Assembly: GCA_030428105.1 (NCBI GenBank)
Contig: JAUIBE010000001.1
Coordinates: forward strand, 248,001 to 312,000
From: Gammaproteobacteria bacterium
Lineage (GTDB): Bacteria > Pseudomonadota > Gammaproteobacteria > Xanthomonadales > SZUA-36
Direction of reading: 5' to 3'
DNA: 64,000 nt
In this document: piece after piece, positions 1 through 8,546 of the stretch
Position numbering within the stretch: the first letter of the stretch is position 1
How the letters are laid out: each line of letters opens with the position of its first letter
Translations under genes and position numbers: made by a program
The notes under the pieces: model-generated
The model's input: the letters and a program-made list of their open reading frames with translations, nothing else
Told to the model about the DNA's origin: nothing
The model's database searches: none

Positions 1-764
1 AGGCGGCCACGCTCAAACGCCGAGCGGGTTAACTCACCAGGCACCAGGGCCAGGCCAACACCCCGTTTTGCCGCCTGGACGATAGCGCTCATTGAGTCCA
101 CCCGGATCACGCTGCTGGATTCCGGCAGGCGAATGCCACACTGGTTGGCCCACTGCCGCCAGGCGCCTGTTCGGTTCTTGTGTACGACGAAAGGAACCGA
201 AGCGGGTTTACCTGCAAGCAAGCCCGCAGCTTCTTCTTCCAGCGATGGGGCACATGCCGGCAGCAATGTCAGCGGGAATATTTTTTGACCGGAGATTCCC
301 GTCGGTGGACGCCGATACAGGCGAATGGAGAGGTCAACCGCGGTGGCCTCGCGGTCAGTCGATTCGTCACTGGCGTCGATATTGACCTCGATCTTCGGGT
401 GCGAGCGGGTAAACTCCTGCAGCCGCGGCATCAGCAACTCACTGGCCAGGAATGGCTGCACCGATACCAGCAAGGAAACCCGGGACTGGCTGGCCTGAAG
501 ATTGGCAGCCGCTGCCTCGAGTCTTACCAGGGCAGCCGAGGATTCGCGGTAGAACACCTCGCCAGCGGCGGTCAGCTCCAGGCCACGGCCAACCCTTTCA
601 AACAGTGGAACGCCGAGCTCCGCTTCCAGGTTCCTGACCTGGTGGCTGATGGCCGACGGCGTGAGAAACAGCTCGTCGGCGGCGCTACGCATTGTTCTGT
701 GGCGCGCTGCTGCGCAAAACGCGCGCACGCCGCGCAGTGAAATCCTTCGACCCGCAGGACCCAT
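1..764 (-). CDS. LysR-family transcriptional regulator, C-terminus cut by window edge
   Basis: Reading the minus strand from an ATG at 764 gives one open frame to the left edge (about 254 codons, no stop). The first 65 residues form the LysR winged helix-turn-helix, with RSAADELFLTPSAISHQVRN and a following LFER. The rest is the start of the periplasmic-binding-protein-like effector domain, including a VKRGVGLALVP-like stretch (AAKRGVGLALVP) just before the edge. The family binds DNA as tetramers and responds to small ligands; the general look is GcvA-like. The target gene is unknown because nothing divergent lies next to its start: the MscS gene upstream is on the same strand. About 40-50 C-terminal residues should lie outside the window. 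Confidence 0.9.
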   Translation of the reverse strand, partial: MGPAGRRISLRGVRAFCAAARHRTMRSAADELFLTPSAISHQVRNLEAELGVPLFERVGRGLELTAAGEVFYRESSAALVRLEAAAANLQASQSRVSLLVSVQPFLASELLMPRLQEFTRSHPKIEVNIDASDESTDREATAVDLSIRLYRRPPTGISGQKIFPLTLLPACAPSLEEEAAGLLAGKPASVPFVVHKNRTGAWRQWANQCGIRLPESSSVIRVDSMSAIVQAAKRGVGLALVPGELTRSAFERGR

Positions 765-964
765 GAATACCTACTCCAGTTGCTTTTTATCCCCGCGCCG
801 CAAACCCTGGCTCGATGACCATGTTCGGGAATGCGGACAGTGATGTTTTATGCAGATTTCGTACCAGTTTCGGCCCGGCGTTGACGGCCGTTGCAGGCCC
901 ACAAGAACTGCTTTTGCGAGGAGCGCAGCAATCCCGGTCTAGACTCACTCACTGCAAAAGAGGT

Positions 965-989
965 TTGTTGCACCATAACGGTGCAACAA
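965..989 (-). terminator. Hairpin, probable terminator after the MscS gene
   Basis: A perfect 10-bp inverted repeat, TTGTTGCACC and GGTGCAACAA, encloses the loop ATAAC. It lies 20 bp after the MscS stop codon. Read on the minus strand it is followed by AACCTCTTTTGC, a weak U-rich tail. It separates MscS from the LysR gene. Confidence 0.6.
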
Positions 990-1008
990 CAGTCCAGAAC
1001 GGTGCGAT

Positions 1009-2088
1009 TCAGGCTGGGTTGGCTTGTTCCTGCTGGCTCAACAGCAGCGTCTGGGTTGGATAGGCAAATTCGATTCCGCGTGACTCAAAAGCCTCGTGAA
1101 TATCCAGGTTGATCTCCTGCTGGATATCCATGTAGAGGTTGAAGTCAGAGTCGAGTACATAGTAAACCGCTTCGAAATCAATTGAGTAGGCGCCATAAGA
1201 CTTGAAGTGCGCACGATCGAAACGCACTTTGTCCTGGCGGCTGACCGCTTCCTTGATGATCGACGGGATGGCGCGAAGAGAATCGCGCGGCGTCTGGTAG
1301 GTTACGCCGATGGAGAACAGCACCCGGCGCTCGTACATGCGGCCATAATTGCGCAATCGGCTCTGCAGCAGGTCGGCGTTGGACATTACCAACTGCTCGC
1401 CGGATAGACTGCGCAGGCGGGTGGTCTTGAGCCCCACCTGCTCCACCACGCCGAGGAAGTCGCCCACCACCAGGAAGTCTCCAACCACGAACGGCTTGTC
1501 CAGCACAATCGAGAGGGACGCAAACAGGTCCCCGAGAATGTTTTGCACCGCCAGCGCAACCGCGACGCCGCCAATGCCCAGCCCGGCCACCAGGGCGGTG
1601 ATATCCAGGCCCAGGTTGTCCAGCACCAGCAGTAAAACCACGGACCACAGGACGATGCGGCCAATCCAACTCACAACGCTCAGGGTGGCAACGCTGGCAG
1701 GGTCTTCTTTGCGCTTAGCGTCAATGGTCCGCGAAATCCAGAACTTGAGCAGGTTGCTGGCCCAAAGGCCGGCCTGGACACACAGCGTGATCACCGCCAG
1801 TGAACCCATCAGGCTGGCCAGCCTGGGTGGCAGACTCAATACCAGCGAGCCCAGCGCAAACGCGAACACCACCAACGCTGCGGTGGTGGTTTTGCCAAGC
1901 GTGTCGACGATGGCGTCATCCCATGCGGTGCGGGTGAGCTTGGCCATTTTCTGCACACGGGTCTTCAGCAGGCGTCGCAGCAGGTAGAACAACCCCATCA
2001 AGAGGATGGCGATGGATAGCGCAGCCAGCCAGTCGCGCCCGCTGTTGCCCAGGGAAACCTGGCTAATCAAGTCGTTGATCATGTTCAT
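1009..2088 (-). CDS. MscS-family mechanosensitive ion channel
   Basis: A 359-residue inner-membrane protein of the small-conductance mechanosensitive channel family, which releases solutes on hypo-osmotic shock. Hydrophobic segments lie near residues 22-40, 70-90, 95-115 and 135-160. They are followed by the Gly/Ala-rich pore helix (GLGIGGVAVALAVQNILGD, about 168-187) and the beta-domain segment DKPFVVGDFLVVGDFLGVVE, both MscS hallmarks. A soluble alpha/beta C-terminal domain follows. The ATG at 2088 opens the frame just before the hydrophobic region. It is divergent from the lipoprotein gene at 2219. Which MscS subclass it belongs to cannot be told by eye. Confidence 0.93.
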   Translation of the reverse strand: MNMINDLISQVSLGNSGRDWLAALSIAILLMGLFYLLRRLLKTRVQKMAKLTRTAWDDAIVDTLGKTTTAALVVFAFALGSLVLSLPPRLASLMGSLAVITLCVQAGLWASNLLKFWISRTIDAKRKEDPASVATLSVVSWIGRIVLWSVVLLLVLDNLGLDITALVAGLGIGGVAVALAVQNILGDLFASLSIVLDKPFVVGDFLVVGDFLGVVEQVGLKTTRLRSLSGEQLVMSNADLLQSRLRNYGRMYERRVLFSIGVTYQTPRDSLRAIPSIIKEAVSRQDKVRFDRAHFKSYGAYSIDFEAVYYVLDSDFNLYMDIQQEINLDIHEAFESRGIEFAYPTQTLLLSQQEQANPA

Positions 2089-2218
2089 GTGTTATCTCTC
2101 CCGCTCCATAGCTTTGGTCCCGAACGCCTTCCTTCAACCCGAGCACTTACCATCGGGAGACAACGTTATGTCTCTTACGGCGTGATTTTTGCCGGCATGC
2201 GGGCTAGCATGTCGGGCC

Positions 2219-2851
2219 ATGAGAATCATTGCCACTGTCTTGCTGTCATGCCTGCTGGCCTGCGCCTGTAGCAGCCCCGCTCCCCAAGCCTCTGGCGACG
2301 ACCAGGGTGTAAACCTGGATGTCACCATGATTGACTTCCGCCACTCCAGCGGCGCCTACGTGCTGGGCTATTCCGCCGACGCGGAAGTGCGCAAGTTGTT
2401 TGAAGACCAATTGGTGGCTGATCTTCACGCCAGGGAGATAAATGCCTGGCCCAGCCATCCGGATATTCCCGATGCCACGCAAACCACCCGTGACAGCGTG
2501 ATTGCCGCGGCAAACAACAAGAAGGCCATGTTTATCGTGTTGGCGGAACAAGTGCCAGCCGGTGAGCAGGCCGTTGCTCAAAGCAAGGGCGGACCACGCA
2601 TCACCCACGAGCACCCCACCCTCCAGGATTTCTACCAGAACACCCGCCCCCCCAGCCAGGACTACGCGGCCGACGGCCAGGTCTACGTCGAGGTCAGCGC
2701 TTACCTGATCCAGGAAGACATGGCCAAGCTGTTCTGGTCGGGCACCACCTGGTCGTTCAGCGCCGATGGCAAGGGCGGCGCCATCCAGGACATCAGCACC
2801 ACCATTGCTGACGCCATTGTCAGCGCCAGGGACCGTTACCTGGCCAACTGA
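2219..2851 (+). CDS. Putative lipoprotein of unknown function
   Basis: The frame opens at 2189, but the ATG at 2219 gives a clean lipoprotein signal peptide with the lipobox LLAC at residues 12-15, so I start it there (210 aa). The mature part is about 190 residues with alternating alpha/beta character and no catalytic motif that I recognise. The pattern (VDFRHSSGAYVLGYSADAEV near the start and VYVEVSAYLIQED later) resembles small outer-membrane-associated lipoproteins of the LPS-assembly/YajG type, but this is a weak impression. It is expected to be anchored in the periplasmic face of a membrane. It stands alone between MscS and the beta-barrel gene. Confidence 0.75.
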   Translation: MRIIATVLLSCLLACACSSPAPQASGDDQGVNLDVTMIDFRHSSGAYVLGYSADAEVRKLFEDQLVADLHAREINAWPSHPDIPDATQTTRDSVIAAANNKKAMFIVLAEQVPAGEQAVAQSKGGPRITHEHPTLQDFYQNTRPPSQDYAADGQVYVEVSAYLIQEDMAKLFWSGTTWSFSADGKGGAIQDISTTIADAIVSARDRYLAN

Positions 2852-3034
2852 GACGGCTCGCCCGCGATCACGCCGAGGGCGCTTTCGATAGCCGGAATTG
2901 GCTGATTTTTGGCCAGGTTTTGGCCGCCATTTTTTCCAAAAAATCAAGTGTCTTCGGTCTGATTCCCGGGTTTGGCGTTCGGGAGCAAGATACCTCCGGG
3001 GTTCAGCAAAATACATTGTTGATGGAGGCCCCGA

Positions 3035-3598
3035 ATGATGAAACAACTACTCGTTGCTCTGCTTGTTTTTTTCTCGATCCCTGCTTTTGCCAACAACGCT
3101 GACAGCGGATTTTACGCTGGCGTTGGGCTGGGCGAGGCCAATGTCGATGACGCCGAAGAATACGCCATCGACGATGACAGTGATATCGCTTTTCGTGTCT
3201 ACGGCGGTTTTGAGTTCAACAAGTGGCTTGCGTTTGAAATCGGCTACATGGATTTCGGCAGCTACCACGGCTCTGCGCCATCGATTGAAGGCCCGATAGA
3301 GGCGCGAGTTGCGCTGGACAGTTGGACCGCGAGCTTCCGCCCGCAGGTCATGATCGGCTCAGACTGGTTTGTCCAGGCCCAGCTTGGCTACCACTTCTGG
3401 GATGCCGATGCGCGCCTGTCTGGCGGCTCGATCAGCGCCGAATTCAGCGAGGACGGCGAAGACCCGTTCTATGGAATCGGTTTCGGAAGAAACTTCGGCA
3501 CCGACTGGCGCCTCTCCGCGGAGTGGACCCGGTTTGAATCGGACGATGCCGACATCGACTTTCTCAACCTGGCGTTGAACTACCGCTTTGGGCGCTAA
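3035..3598 (+). CDS. Small outer-membrane beta-barrel protein
   Basis: A 187-residue exported protein. The signal peptide ends at IPAFAN near residue 20. The mature chain starts SGFYAGVGLGEA and alternates amphipathic strands (FRVYGGFEFNKWLAFEIGY, WRLSAEWTRFE, LALNYRFGR), as in the OmpA-transmembrane/OmpW-like eight-strand barrels (outer_membrane_beta-barrel families). Acidic loops contain runs of Asp. A strong Shine-Dalgarno GGAGG at 3024-3028 lies 6 nt before the ATG at 3035; a second ATG follows directly. A terminator ends the gene. Its exact role (structural, porin or adhesin) is unknown. Confidence 0.85.
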   Translation: MMKQLLVALLVFFSIPAFANNADSGFYAGVGLGEANVDDAEEYAIDDDSDIAFRVYGGFEFNKWLAFEIGYMDFGSYHGSAPSIEGPIEARVALDSWTASFRPQVMIGSDWFVQAQLGYHFWDADARLSGGSISAEFSEDGEDPFYGIGFGRNFGTDWRLSAEWTRFESDDADIDFLNLALNYRFGR

Positions 3599-3623
3599 GC
3601 CTTAAGCTTCATCCTTTACCGGG

Positions 3624-3652
3624 AAAGCCGTCGCAAACTGCGGCGGCTTTTC
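3624..3652 (+). terminator. Rho-independent terminator after the beta-barrel gene
   Basis: The 11-bp stem AAAGCCGTCGC / GCGGCGGCTTT with one G-T pair and the loop AAACT ends in TTTT-like sequence (CTTTTCC). It lies 25 bp after the stop codon. Confidence 0.8.
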
Positions 3653-3742
3653 CATTTACCCTGTTTGTTTCCCCTGGTCCTGTTTGTCATCAAAGCTGGC
3701 GGTGTAAGATGTAGTCTTGAAGCTTTCACTGAACGCAGTCTC

Positions 3743-5011
3743 GTGAACGACCCAGCAGGAAAATCCGCCAACCATCGCTTGCTGCCCATCGTGGTTGCCG
3801 CATTCCTGGTAGCGCATTCGACGGCTGCCTGGTGCCAACCAACGGCTGAACAAAGGCTGCAGGGCGTCGACCCGGTGCGCGACTACATCCGCGCAATTGA
3901 CGACGCACAGGCGCTTGGCGGACCTTACTCCACCGACCTGGTGGACCTGTATTTCGGTTATGCCCACGCGCTGCTTGAGGAAGGTGACCTGGAGGGCGCG
4001 CTCGACGCCTTCAACCGCACAGTGATGATCACGCGCGTCAACCTCGGCCCCAACAGTCCCGAGCAGAGCAACTACCTGTACAGCATCGCCGACATCGAGT
4101 CTCAGCTCGGCAATCTCGGCGAGGCTGTTTCGGTCATCCAGAACATTTACATGCTGCACGCCCGCGATGGCGGTGAGAACAACCCACAGATTCTTGACGA
4201 CGTGGTGCGGCTGCGCGACTGGTATGTGCAAACGCGCCCCGTCCGCGGCCCGCTGACGCGCACTTCTGACAACCTGAATCGTGGCTTCCTGGCTGACCGG
4301 GTGGCCGAACTGACCGAATCGGCTGAAGGCCTGGGCAGCGCCGATGCCGCCTTGCAGTACCGCGAAGCGGCGCAGGTTCACTTCCGCTCAATCCTGCATA
4401 TCGCGCGCACCGCGGAGCCCCCTCAGCCCGAACTGGTGATCAGTGTTGACGGCAAGGGCAGCAACCTTTATTTCGAGCGCGCCATGAGCGATCACTTCAA
4501 ATCAGGCGAGATGGCAATGGAACGGGCCGTGGCGTCCTGGCAGGCCAATCCGGACGCCGGCGCCCTCGAAGTGGCGGAGTCCATTGCCCAGTTGGGCGAC
4601 TGGTACCTGGCGTTAAAGCATTTTCGCTCGGCGGAAAAGCAGTACGAGAAGGCCTATCGCCTGCTGGCCAGCAGCAAGGAGTCGCCCCACCTGGCCGATG
4701 AATACCTGGGCGCGCCCACGCCCTTGCGGTTCCTGGACAACGGCGATGACTTTGTTCGCGACCTCGATCCACCATTGGTGCATGACTCGCTGGCCATATC
4801 CATGACGGTAACCCGCAATGGCCGCTTGCTCGGCGTGCAGGTAATGAACCCGCCCGAGGGCGAAACCGAGGAAGACATCAGGAACTTCACTCAACGTCTT
4901 GAAAACACGCGTTTCAGGCCTGCCGTCATCAACGGCAAAGTGGAGAAACTCGACCACTTCCTGTGGAAGCCGCCGCTCATCAGTCCCAAAATCGCTGCGC
5001 GTAACGACTAA
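3743..5011 (+). CDS. Exported TPR protein with TonB-like C-terminal domain
   Basis: The frame is open from a TTG at 3665, but the GTG at 3743 puts a signal peptide (HRLLPIVVAAFLVAHSTAAWC) at the N-terminus, so it is the likelier start (422 aa). The central part holds helical repeats of TPR type, for example YFGYAHALLEEGDLEGALDA and LGDWYLALKHFRSAEKQYEK. The C-terminal 70 residues (SMTVTRNGRLLGVQVMNPP up to FRPAVINGKV) look like the periplasmic TonB C-terminal fold seen in energy-transducer-like proteins, but no transmembrane anchor or Pro-rich linker is present. It is probably periplasmic. The start is uncertain; the gene itself is not. Confidence 0.8.
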   Translation: MNDPAGKSANHRLLPIVVAAFLVAHSTAAWCQPTAEQRLQGVDPVRDYIRAIDDAQALGGPYSTDLVDLYFGYAHALLEEGDLEGALDAFNRTVMITRVNLGPNSPEQSNYLYSIADIESQLGNLGEAVSVIQNIYMLHARDGGENNPQILDDVVRLRDWYVQTRPVRGPLTRTSDNLNRGFLADRVAELTESAEGLGSADAALQYREAAQVHFRSILHIARTAEPPQPELVISVDGKGSNLYFERAMSDHFKSGEMAMERAVASWQANPDAGALEVAESIAQLGDWYLALKHFRSAEKQYEKAYRLLASSKESPHLADEYLGAPTPLRFLDNGDDFVRDLDPPLVHDSLAISMTVTRNGRLLGVQVMNPPEGETEEDIRNFTQRLENTRFRPAVINGKVEKLDHFLWKPPLISPKIAARND

Positions 5012-5130
5012 CAACAGGCCAGCCGGTGGACACTCCGGCCACTGTGACGAACCGAATCCTTGCAACCTGGTCTGTAACTGTCAGCACAACGAACCGATCA
5101 ACCGAGCAATCCTCTGAACATGGAGCCCCT

Positions 5131-6078
5131 ATGACCACGAATCAGCGCAGAATCACCCGACGCGAACTTCTTCAGCACAGCAGCCTTGCCGCTGCGGGGC
5201 TTGCGCTGGGACCCGGAATACTGATGGCCTCGGATGCATCCAGCCTGCCGCTGATCACCAGGCCCATTCCCTCTACCGATGAACGCTTACCCGTGATCGG
5301 CGTCGGCACCAACCGTTTTGGCACGGACGATGCCGAGATGCTGGCGCAGATTCGCCAGGTGCTGGAAACCATGCCAAAACTGGGCGGCACCGTGGTGGAT
5401 ACAGCCAACTCCTACGGTGACTCCGAGGCGGTTATCGGCCGCCTGGTGGAATCAATCGGCAACCGTGACAAGCTGTTCCTGGCCACCAAGACCCCTTCGC
5501 GCGGCGAGGCCTCGATGCAGGAAATCATGGAAGCATTCACCAGGTTGCGCACCGAACAGATCGACCTGGTGGAGGTCCACAATTTCAACGAAACCGACAG
5601 CGTGATTCCGAGATTGCAGCAGCTCAAGCAGGACACCAGGGTTCGCTACATCGGTTGCAGCACCTCGCGTGATGAGCAGTATGCCGACCTGAAAGCGGCG
5701 CTGGACAAGTACGACCTGGATTTCATCCAGGTGGATTACTCCATCGATAACCGCAGCGCAGCCGATGAAATCCTGCCGCTAGCGCGTGACAAGGGCGTGG
5801 CCGTGCTGATCAATATGCCGTTCGGCGGCCGGCGGAACGCCTCCAGCACTTTTGCCCGGGTGGCCGATGTGCCCCTGCCGGACTTCGCCGCGGAGATCGA
5901 TGTCACCAGTTGGGCCCAGTTCTTCCTCAAGTACGTGGTTTCACACCCGGCCGTCAACGTGGCCATTCCCGGCATGACCAAGCTGCGCCACCTCGAAGAC
6001 AACATGCTGGCGGCGCGTGGCCGACTGCCCGATGCAGCCATGCGCAGCGAGATGGAAAAAGTCTGGGACGCTATCTAG
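5131..6078 (+). CDS. Tat-exported aldo/keto reductase
   Basis: The ATG at 5131 is preceded by GGAG at 5122-5125 and begins a twin-arginine signal (TRRELLQ followed by a hydrophobic stretch to about residue 35). The mature domain is an aldo/keto reductase TIM barrel: PVIGVGTNRFG, VVDTANSYGDSEAVIGRLVE (catalytic Asp and Tyr), FLATKTP (Lys) and VNVAIPGMTKLRHLEDN near the end. Length (315 aa) suits the family. These enzymes reduce carbonyls with NADPH; export in folded form by the Tat pathway fits a cofactor-loaded enzyme. The substrate is unknown. An upstream extension to 5026 exists but is unlikely. Confidence 0.88.
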   Translation: MTTNQRRITRRELLQHSSLAAAGLALGPGILMASDASSLPLITRPIPSTDERLPVIGVGTNRFGTDDAEMLAQIRQVLETMPKLGGTVVDTANSYGDSEAVIGRLVESIGNRDKLFLATKTPSRGEASMQEIMEAFTRLRTEQIDLVEVHNFNETDSVIPRLQQLKQDTRVRYIGCSTSRDEQYADLKAALDKYDLDFIQVDYSIDNRSAADEILPLARDKGVAVLINMPFGGRRNASSTFARVADVPLPDFAAEIDVTSWAQFFLKYVVSHPAVNVAIPGMTKLRHLEDNMLAARGRLPDAAMRSEMEKVWDAI

Positions 6079-6096
6079 ACGAAGCAAAAATCCGGA

Positions 6097-6438
6097 TCAG
6101 GAACGGCTGCCGTACTCGTTGATATCCAGGGCGAAAGCTCCATCATCCGTGCAAACCAGGCCAATTTCGCGGATATAGCGGTAAGTCACATCGGAAATCA
6201 CCGTATCCGGGTCGATCACGTTGGCGATGTAGCCTGGGTGGCCCAGGTCAATCACGGTTTCTCTGGTAGCCTCACGCCGCTCAAACATGCGCGTCTGCGG
6301 GTCGGTTACGAAAGCATGACCGCGCAAGCGAACTACCGCACCCTCGGCTGCAATGACCTCGCCAACGAAGTGACGCCGGAGGGAGCCGTCATATAGAGCC
6401 CGGTAAATCACGTGTACTTTCTCTCCGATGCTGATCAT
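6097..6438 (-). CDS. Conserved-looking hypothetical protein, 113 aa
   Basis: A soluble 113-residue protein that I do not recognise. It starts at an ATG at 6438 and ends 18 bp from the convergent reductase gene. The first half reads like a small beta-barrel (VHVIYRALYDGSLRRHFVGE, then AVVRLRGHAFV), the second like an alpha/beta tail (TVISDVTYRYIREIGLVCTD). No signal peptide or membrane segment is seen. It is divergent from leuC with 96 bp between, so a shared control region is possible. No function is proposed. Confidence 0.65.
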   Translation of the reverse strand: MISIGEKVHVIYRALYDGSLRRHFVGEVIAAEGAVVRLRGHAFVTDPQTRMFERREATRETVIDLGHPGYIANVIDPDTVISDVTYRYIREIGLVCTDDGAFALDINEYGSRS

Positions 6439-6534
6439 TGCCGCTTTTCTCCGTTTTGCTGTTGACCCTTCCGCGCTTTCACGTTGTACTTGCGTTCAAG
6501 CATTTAGCGTGGCGAATCATATAGCGTAGTTGTC

Positions 6535-7953
6535 ATGGGCCAAACACTTTTCGAAAAAATCTGGGACGCACACCTGGTGCGCCCTGCCGGGAGCGCGGAG
6601 GGCGATGGCGCCCCCGCCATCATTTACATCGACCTGCACCTGATCCACGAGGTCACCTCGCCGCAGGCGTTTACCGAGCTTGAAAGCCGTGGACTCCCGG
6701 TGCGCCGGCCCGACCTTTGCCTGGCCACCATCGACCATTCAACGCCCACCCTGCCTGCTGGCGCCGATGGCAAGCGCCCCTACATCACCGAGGCGGCCCG
6801 GGTGCAAGTTGAAACCGTGCAGGAGAACTGCGCGAAACATGGTATCGAGTTGCACGGCTGGGATAGCCCCAACCGTGGCATCGTCCACGTGATGGGCCCG
6901 GAACTGGGCGCCACCCAGCCGGGCATGACCATCGTCTGCGGCGACAGCCACACTTCGACACACGGCGCTTTCGGCGCCCTCGCTTTCGGCATCGGCACCA
7001 CCGAGGTAGGCCACGTGCTGGCCACCCAGTGCCTGTTGCAGAACAAGCCGAAAACCCTGGGTATCCAGGTGGAAGGCGAATTGGCGGAGGGCGTCACCGC
7101 GAAAGACGTGATCCTCCACATCATCGGCGCCATTGGCGTGGATGGTGGCACCGGCTATGTCATTGAGTACTTCGGCAGCGCCATCCGTGGCCTCGACATG
7201 GAAGGCCGCATGACGCTGTGCAATATGTCCATCGAATGCGGCGCGCGCGCCGGCATGGTTGCCCCGGATGAAAAAACCTACGCCTGGCTCAAGGGTCGCT
7301 CGCACGCGCCGAAAGACGAGGCCTGGGACCGCGCTGTTGAGCGCTGGCGGCAACTGCCGACCGACGCCGATGCCCGCTTCGACCGGCTGGTGGAAATCCG
7401 CGCCGAGGATATCGAACCCAGCATCACCTGGGGCACCAACCCGGGGATGGTCATCGGCATAAGCGAAAACATACCCGACCGCCATGACCCGGCAGCCACG
7501 GACGCGCAAAGCTATATGCATTTGAAACCCGGCCAGCAGCTCCAGGGTGAGAAGGTAGACGTGGTATTTATCGGTAGCTGCACAAATTCACGTATTTCCG
7601 ACCTGCGCGCGGCCGCCGGCGTGATGCGTGGCCGCAAGGTGGCCGATGGCACCCGCGTACTGGTGGTGCCAGGCTCGGAGATCATCCGCCGCGAGGCCGA
7701 GGCCGAGGGCCTGCACCAGGTGTTCATCGACGCCGGCGCAGAATGGCGGCTGGCAGGTTGTTCGATGTGCCTGGCGATGAACGGCGACATGGCGCAGGCA
7801 GGTGAACTGGTGGTAAGCACCAGCAACCGCAATTTCAAAGGACGCCAGGGACGCGGCGCACGCACCGTGCTGGCCAGCCCGCTGACAGCAGCGGCCAGCG
7901 CGGTCACCGGCAGAGTTACCGATCCACGCAGCCTGGCAGGAGAAGTGCAATGA
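6535..7953 (+). CDS. leuC: 3-isopropylmalate dehydratase, large subunit
   Basis: LeuC with LeuD isomerises 2-isopropylmalate to 3-isopropylmalate in leucine synthesis, using a [4Fe-4S] cluster. At 472 aa it has the usual length. Seen motifs: [13 protein letters not shown] at the start, HEVTSPQAF, the active-site [21 protein letters not shown], and cluster cysteines in [12 protein letters not shown] and in GCSMCLAMN. It overlaps leuD by 4 bp (ATGA), which suggests translational coupling. The rest of the leucine genes, leuA and leuB, sit about 46 kb away in the ilv operon. No attenuator is visible in the 96 bp upstream. Confidence 0.98.
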   Translation: MGQTLFEKIWDAHLVRPAGSAEGDGAPAIIYIDLHLIHEVTSPQAFTELESRGLPVRRPDLCLATIDHSTPTLPAGADGKRPYITEAARVQVETVQENCAKHGIELHGWDSPNRGIVHVMGPELGATQPGMTIVCGDSHTSTHGAFGALAFGIGTTEVGHVLATQCLLQNKPKTLGIQVEGELAEGVTAKDVILHIIGAIGVDGGTGYVIEYFGSAIRGLDMEGRMTLCNMSIECGARAGMVAPDEKTYAWLKGRSHAPKDEAWDRAVERWRQLPTDADARFDRLVEIRAEDIEPSITWGTNPGMVIGISENIPDRHDPAATDAQSYMHLKPGQQLQGEKVDVVFIGSCTNSRISDLRAAAGVMRGRKVADGTRVLVVPGSEIIRREAEAEGLHQVFIDAGAEWRLAGCSMCLAMNGDMAQAGELVVSTSNRNFKGRQGRGARTVLASPLTAAASAVTGRVTDPRSLAGEVQ

Positions 7954-8537
7954 CCACCGACATCAGCAGCCATGTCATCAGTTGCCATTGCTATTGCCTG
8001 CCCTTCGACGACATCGACACCGACCAGATCATTCCCGGTCAGTTTCTTACCACCACGCAGCGCGAAGGCCTGGGAGCGTTCTGCTTTCATTCGTGGCGTC
8101 ACGACGAGAGCGGTTCCGCGCTGGACGAACACCCGCTGACCGAGTTTGATAACAGCCGGCACCAGGTGCTGGTTGCCGGGCGCAATTTTGGCTGTGGCTC
8201 GTCCCGCGAGCATGCACCCTGGGCCTTGCTGGATATGGGCGTGCGCGCCGTGATCAGCAGCCGCTTTGCCGATATCTTTTTCAACAACGCGCTGAAGAAT
8301 GGCTTACTGCCGATCACCCTGGATGAAGCCGTGGTCGAGTTCCTTCACCAGCATCCGCATCACCCGGTGAAGATCGATATCCAGAGTCGTTCGATAGAAA
8401 TTGAAGGCCACGGAAGTTTTGAATTTCCGCTCGACCCGTTTGCCGCGCACTGCATTATTGAAGGCATCGACCAGATGGACTTTATCTTGCAGCAGGACGC
8501 GCTGATCAGGCAGCACGAGGAACGACGCCCCGGCTGA
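7950..8537 (+). CDS. leuD: 3-isopropylmalate dehydratase, small subunit
   Basis: LeuD supplies the swivel domain of isopropylmalate isomerase and helps bind the substrate. The 195-residue chain has the family motifs [14 protein letters not shown] near the N-terminus and [17 protein letters not shown] around residue 75. Its ATG overlaps the leuC stop in the ATGA at 7950-7953, so the two subunits are expected in equal amounts. It ends 9 bp before the end of the convergent oxygenase gene. Confidence 0.98.
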   Translation: MTTDISSHVISCHCYCLPFDDIDTDQIIPGQFLTTTQREGLGAFCFHSWRHDESGSALDEHPLTEFDNSRHQVLVAGRNFGCGSSREHAPWALLDMGVRAVISSRFADIFFNNALKNGLLPITLDEAVVEFLHQHPHHPVKIDIQSRSIEIEGHGSFEFPLDPFAAHCIIEGIDQMDFILQQDALIRQHEERRPG

Positions 8538-8546
8538 CCCAGGCTG

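Noticed and set aside
1-764. Plus-strand frames at 92-385, 180-740, 452-637 and 649-843
   Set aside because: They are antisense to the LysR gene, which has clear family motifs over its whole visible length. Their products are Arg/Trp-rich noise.
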